A DNA stretch of 8,458 nt, taken from contig PFRL01000003.1 of the NCBI GenBank assembly GCA_002788555.1, forward strand, positions 1-8,458, given 5' to 3'. Shown here one piece after another: positions 5,461 through 8,458 of the stretch. Below the pieces are notes generated by a model. That model was not told the DNA's origin. It was given only the letters and a program-made list of their open reading frames with translations, and searched no databases. Origin of the DNA: Parcubacteria group bacterium CG_4_9_14_0_2_um_filter_35_11 (GTDB taxonomy: Bacteria > Patescibacteriota > Minisyncoccia > Minisyncoccales > GCA-002788555). Made by a program: the position numbers and the translations under genes. Position 1 is the first letter of the stretch, and the number at the start of each line of letters is the position of its first letter.

Positions 5461-6453
5461 ATGAAAAAAAGAATTCTTTTCTTCTTTATTACTTTTTTAA
5501 TTGCCGCAATAATACTTTATTTTGTTTTTAAGAAGATAGATATTCGAGAAACCTGGAAGACCTTTTTATCTTTTTCCAAAGAGGGAATTTTTTTGGTTTT
5601 CATTTTAACCATCTTGGCTGTTTTCTTGGGAGCTTGGCGGTGGAAGATAATCTTGAAAGACATAGGTTATAACATTCCGCTCAAAAACTTGATTTCTTCC
5701 TGGGCGAGCGGTTTTGGCATAGCTTATTTTACTTCTCTTAGCGCTATGTGGGGAGATGAGGTATTTAAAACTTATAAATTAAAAAATAAATTCTCCGTTT
5801 CTCTTAAAAAAGCAGCCGTTTCTGTTTTTATAGAAGATCCAATTCTTGATGGCAGTATTTTCTACCTTACTCTTATTATTGGAGTGATTTTTTTTATTTT
5901 GAAAACAATGACTATACCACTTGAATTAAGATTTGTTCTTTTAATACTTTTATTTCCGACAATAGGATTAATACTTTTCTATTTAATAGTGTTTAAAAAT
6001 TATAAATTAAATATACTTGATAAATTACTTAAGAGATTTGTGAATAGTGAGATAGCCGACAATATTGCGAGTATTCGAGAAGAGATATTTAATTTTTTTA
6101 GGCCCTCTAATAAAAGAATGTGGCAAACTGTTATACTCAGTTTCTTAAAAGGCGTAGTTAATATAATACGTTCCTGGGTAATAATTTTCTTCTTAGGAGC
6201 CAAAGTAAACTTTATTACAGCAGTTTCTATAAGTGCCTTTACTAATATTGCCTATACTTTTCCTCTGCCGGCGGCCCTGGGAAGTCTTGAAGCATTACAA
6301 GCATTTGCCTTTTCTCGTTTAGGATTAACTTCCCGTATTGCAGTGGCTTTTGTTCTTGTCTTGAGAATTGCCGATATTTCATTAGCACTTATTGGCATAT
6401 TTCTTGTTTTAAAATTCAGCACAAAATGGCTCAAAGAAAAAATGGGTTTATAA
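5461..6453 (+). CDS. Lysylphosphatidylglycerol synthase TM-region/flippase-like membrane protein
   Basis: This 330-residue polytopic membrane protein has about eight hydrophobic segments (approximately 5-23, 43-59, 78-96, 126-147, 156-178, 222-246, 252-275 and 292-318). It has the usual marks of the YbhN/AglD-like family that includes the membrane domain of MprF: WRWKIIL (59-65) after the second helix, a GDE box with Lys nearby (98-103), and PLPAALGSLEALQAF (268-282), corresponding to the family's Pro-Gly-rich PxPxxxGxxE segment. There is no soluble aminoacyl-transferase domain, so it is not a full MprF. Members are thought to move or bind lipids or lipid-linked sugars, but the substrate of this one is unknown. 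It follows the PadR-like gene by 9 bases, which links it to the inositol locus. Confidence 0.85.
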   Translation: MKKRILFFFITFLIAAIILYFVFKKIDIRETWKTFLSFSKEGIFLVFILTILAVFLGAWRWKIILKDIGYNIPLKNLISSWASGFGIAYFTSLSAMWGDEVFKTYKLKNKFSVSLKKAAVSVFIEDPILDGSIFYLTLIIGVIFFILKTMTIPLELRFVLLILLFPTIGLILFYLIVFKNYKLNILDKLLKRFVNSEIADNIASIREEIFNFFRPSNKRMWQTVILSFLKGVVNIIRSWVIIFFLGAKVNFITAVSISAFTNIAYTFPLPAALGSLEALQAFAFSRLGLTSRIAVAFVLVLRIADISLALIGIFLVLKFSTKWLKEKMGL

Positions 6454-6475
6454 AAAACAGGTACGAAATTAAAAT

Positions 6476-8329
6476 ATGGCTACAAACCAAGACCTAGCAA
6501 AAATTTTTTATGAAATAGCTAATTACCTAGAAATGGAGGAAATAGCTTTCAAACCTTATGCCTACCAGAAAGCAGCAATTACTTTAGAAACCTTAGAAGA
6601 AGATGTTAAGGAAATTTACAAAAAGGGAGGATTAGATGCGCTAAAAGAAGTTCCGGGGGTAGGGGAAAGCATTGCTCTAAAAATTGAAGAATATTTAAAA
6701 ATGGGGAAAATAAAATATTACGAAGAATTTAAAAAGAAAATCCCGGTCGCTTTGGAAGAAATAATTACTATTGAAGGGATGGGTCCCAAAAGAGTGAAAG
6801 TTTTGTATGAAAAATTAGGAATTAGGACAGTTGAAGATTTAGAAAAGGCAGCCAGGGCCCACAAAATTGCCCCCTTGTTTGGTTTTGGCGAAAAAACTGA
6901 AAAAAATATTTTAGAAGGAATTGAGTTTTTAAAAAGGTCAAAAGGGAGATTTCTGTTGGGCGAAATTTTACCAATTGTTAAAGATGTCTATGAAAAATTA
7001 AAAAATTTAAAAGAAGTTGAAAAAGTAGATCCTGCAGGTTCAGTCAGGAGAATGAAAGAAACCATTGGCGATGTTGATTTTTTGGTTATTTCAAAAAAAC
7101 CCCGCCAAGGGCTCGCTTCGCACGCGAAGCGAGGCGAGCGAGATTCGCCTCAAGAGGCGGCAGCAAAAGTTATGGATTTTTTTACTTCTTTACCAGGCAT
7201 TGTCAAAATTTGGGGCAAAGGCACTACCAAGGCATCGGTTAGAATGAAAGAAGGGTTTGATATGGACATTCGAGTTTTGCCTGAAAAATCTTATGGTTCG
7301 GCCCTCCAATATTTTACTGGGTCCAAAGAACATAATATTTCTTTAAGGAAAATTGCTATCGATAGAGGATTAAAACTTTCGGAATATGGGCTTTTTCGCG
7401 GTCCTAAAATGATTGCCGGGAGGACCGAGGAGGGCATTTATAAAGCTTTAAAGATGGAGTGGATTCCACCAGAAATGAGAGAAAATCAAGGGGAAATTGA
7501 ACTAGCCCTGAAAGGAAAATTGCCCGAAATAATTGATTATGGAGATATTAAAGGAGATTTGCATTGTCATTCAAATTGGGAAGCGGGAGCAAATTCAATT
7601 GAAGAAATTGCTGAGTTAGCTCAAAAAATGGGCTATCAATATGTTGGTATCTCTGGGCACACGAAGTTTTTAAGAATCGAACACGGAATGAACGAAAAAC
7701 AATTAGCCCAACAAAGAAAGGAAATAGATAAATTAAATGCCCGTCTTGGCCAGGGCTCCGGCGGGCAAGTAAAATTCAAAATATTACAAGGCTGCGAAGC
7801 TAATATTATGAAGGATGGTTCGCTCGATATTAAAGACGAAGCATTAAAAAAGTTAGATTATGTCATAGCTGGAGTTCATTCAAGCTTTAAAATGCCCAAA
7901 GGAAAAATGACGGAAAGAATTATTCGAGCAATGAAAAATCCTAATGTCGATATTATTTCTCATCCCACCGGAAGGATAATAAAAAGGAGAGATGAATATC
8001 AAGCTGATTTCGATAAAATTTTAAAAACAGCAAGAGAAACCGGAACAGTTTTAGAAATTAATTCTTTCCCCGAAAGATTAGATTTAAAAGATACCAATAT
8101 TAAGAAAGCCAAAGAAGCTGGAGTGAAAATGATAATTAATACAGATTCTCATCATAAAGACCAAATGAGATTTATTGAATTTGGAATTGCTCAAGCCAGA
8201 CGTGGTTGGGCAACTGCGGATGACATTATAAATGTTCATCCGTTGGATAAAATGATAGGGTTTTTGAAAGAGGATATAGATAAAAAAGCAGTTGGCCAAC
8301 CTCAGAAAGGGGTCGGGGAAGCTGGGTAG
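6476..8329 (+). CDS. polX: Family X DNA polymerase with PHP domain (PolX)
   Basis: PolX fills short gaps in DNA repair and carries 3'-5' exonuclease and AP-site activities in its PHP domain. The order is typical: an N-terminal 8-kDa-like domain; helix-hairpin-helix motifs near 58-66 (EVPGVGESI) and 99-107 (IEGMGPKRV); the polymerase active site AGSVRR (187-192) with D199 and D201, and D264 in FDMDIRV; YFTGSKEHN (279-287); then the PHP domain from about 358. Likely PHP metal ligands are H363, H365, H395, E441, H468, H496, D557 and H559. At 617 residues it is longer than the usual roughly 570. The excess is explained by a 15-residue insertion (212-226), a Gly-rich insertion near 422-431, and a tail after about 604. 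No clear Shine-Dalgarno precedes the ATG. Confidence 0.97.
   Translation: MATNQDLAKIFYEIANYLEMEEIAFKPYAYQKAAITLETLEEDVKEIYKKGGLDALKEVPGVGESIALKIEEYLKMGKIKYYEEFKKKIPVALEEIITIEGMGPKRVKVLYEKLGIRTVEDLEKAARAHKIAPLFGFGEKTEKNILEGIEFLKRSKGRFLLGEILPIVKDVYEKLKNLKEVEKVDPAGSVRRMKETIGDVDFLVISKKPRQGLASHAKRGERDSPQEAAAKVMDFFTSLPGIVKIWGKGTTKASVRMKEGFDMDIRVLPEKSYGSALQYFTGSKEHNISLRKIAIDRGLKLSEYGLFRGPKMIAGRTEEGIYKALKMEWIPPEMRENQGEIELALKGKLPEIIDYGDIKGDLHCHSNWEAGANSIEEIAELAQKMGYQYVGISGHTKFLRIEHGMNEKQLAQQRKEIDKLNARLGQGSGGQVKFKILQGCEANIMKDGSLDIKDEALKKLDYVIAGVHSSFKMPKGKMTERIIRAMKNPNVDIISHPTGRIIKRRDEYQADFDKILKTARETGTVLEINSFPERLDLKDTNIKKAKEAGVKMIINTDSHHKDQMRFIEFGIAQARRGWATADDIINVHPLDKMIGFLKEDIDKKAVGQPQKGVGEAG
7106..7154 (+). 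repeat. 45-bp palindromic in-frame insertion inside polX
   Basis: A GC-rich block breaks the AT-rich gene between the second catalytic Asp and the next helix of the polymerase domain. CAAG occurs at 7106-7109 and 7151-7154; removing 45 bases between the repeats leaves a natural-looking KKPRQEAAAKV. The 15 added residues are QGLASHAKRGERDSP or a one-residue shift of it. Inside are CTCGCTTCGC (7112-7121) with GCGAAGCGAG (7124-7133), GAGGCGA (7131-7137) with TCGCCTC (7145-7151), and CGCCTC (7146-7151) with GAGGCG (7154-7159), which compete for pairing. It resembles in principle the in-frame palindromic elements of Rickettsia. Confidence 0.75.
7739..7769 (+). repeat. Short GC-rich in-frame insertion in the PHP domain of polX
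   Basis: The segment encodes ARLGQGSGGQ (422-431) between the helix EIDKLN and the strand VKFKILQG, where PolX proteins normally have a tight turn. GCCCG (7739-7743) pairs with CGGGC (7762-7766), and CTTG (7745-7748) with CAAG (7766-7769). The base composition is far from that of the flanks. It looks like a second small palindromic insertion or an expanded loop. Confidence 0.45.
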
Positions 8330-8458
8330 GGGCCCGCGAGAGCGGGAGGGTGGCGGGTGGGTGGCGTCCCCGTGGCGGAAAGATTAAAACCGATGGGTTT
8401 TAAGGAGCGAAACGAAGCCCGTAGGGCGCTTGAGCCGAAAGCGAGAGGGAGTGGAGCG
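8330..8458. other. GC-rich hairpin-dense region after polX, cut by the window edge
   Basis: By hand count about 65% of these bases are G or C, against an AT-rich window. Perfect hairpins include CCCGC (8333-8337), loop GAGA, GCGGG (8342-8346); TTAAAACC (8384-8391), loop GATG, GGTTTTAA (8396-8403); and GCCC (8417-8420), loop GTA, GGGC (8424-8427). No T-tract follows, so these are not simple terminators. One + strand frame stays open to the edge without a recognisable protein. It may be a dispersed palindromic repeat cluster or part of a structured RNA. Confidence 0.5.

Noticed and set aside
6000..6434. Two - strand frames opposite the flippase-like gene
   Set aside because: Both are antisense shadows of a protein with strong family features.
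7106..7160. Reading the GC-rich palindromes in polX as a terminator or CRISPR-like repeat
   Set aside because: They lie in an intact frame, have no T-tract, and are not regularly spaced repeats.
7065..7247. 60-codon + strand frame inside polX
   Set aside because: It is the alternative frame through the GC-rich insertion and has no start signal.
8084..8458. - strand frame through the end of polX that seems to continue to the edge
   Set aside because: The open stretch follows from few stop codons in GC-rich DNA; the part within polX is antisense to conserved PHP motifs.
8331..8458. + strand frame open to the edge, with an ATG at 8393
   Set aside because: Low-complexity Gly/Arg/Ala composition, no ribosome binding site and the ATG inside a hairpin; probably chance.

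Overview
The window carries ordinary bacterial housekeeping and envelope genes in AT-rich DNA, interrupted by a few sharply GC-rich, palindromic patches. The mix suggests an uncultured bacterium. PlsY, UppP and a DksA/TraR-type zinc-finger protein are bacterial traits. Short genes, tight spacing, small PadR-type regulators and an actinobacterial/archaeal-type inositol-3-phosphate synthase resemble Patescibacteria (CPR, Parcubacteria-like) genomes. This placement is inference. No rRNA, tRNA, CRISPR array or transposase is visible, and no gene-free stretch exceeds about 130 bases.

Left part (1-2951): the 3' end of a small membrane protein (possibly pilin-like), a DksA/TraR-like protein and plsY form a + strand run. 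plsY converges on an NAD(P)-dependent epimerase/dehydratase-like gene (- strand). That gene is divergent from uppP (+), across a 56-base gap holding a good - strand promoter. PlsY (lysophosphatidate synthesis) and UppP (undecaprenyl-phosphate recycling) serve envelope construction.

Middle part (2952-6453): an unrecognised 137-codon - strand gene has its own promoter and terminator. Next comes a locus built around inositol-3-phosphate synthase (-). One PadR-like regulator lies downstream on the same strand. A paralogous PadR-like regulator lies upstream on the opposite strand, followed after 9 bases by a polytopic membrane protein of the LPG-synthase-TM/flippase-like family. The divergent gap holds a perfect 12-bp inverted repeat (4-base spacer) that covers the spacer and -10 of a strong promoter for the synthase. 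I read this as a regulated inositol-phosphate/membrane module with two sister regulators. It is the most system-like part of the window.

Right part (6454-8458): a family X DNA polymerase with a PHP nuclease domain (PolX). The gene contains a 45-bp palindromic insertion of exactly 15 codons flanked by CAAG repeats, a second short GC-rich insertion, and a GC-rich C-terminal extension. The last 129 bases are about 65% GC by hand count and full of perfect small hairpins. They probably belong to a repeat family or an RNA whose remainder lies outside the window.
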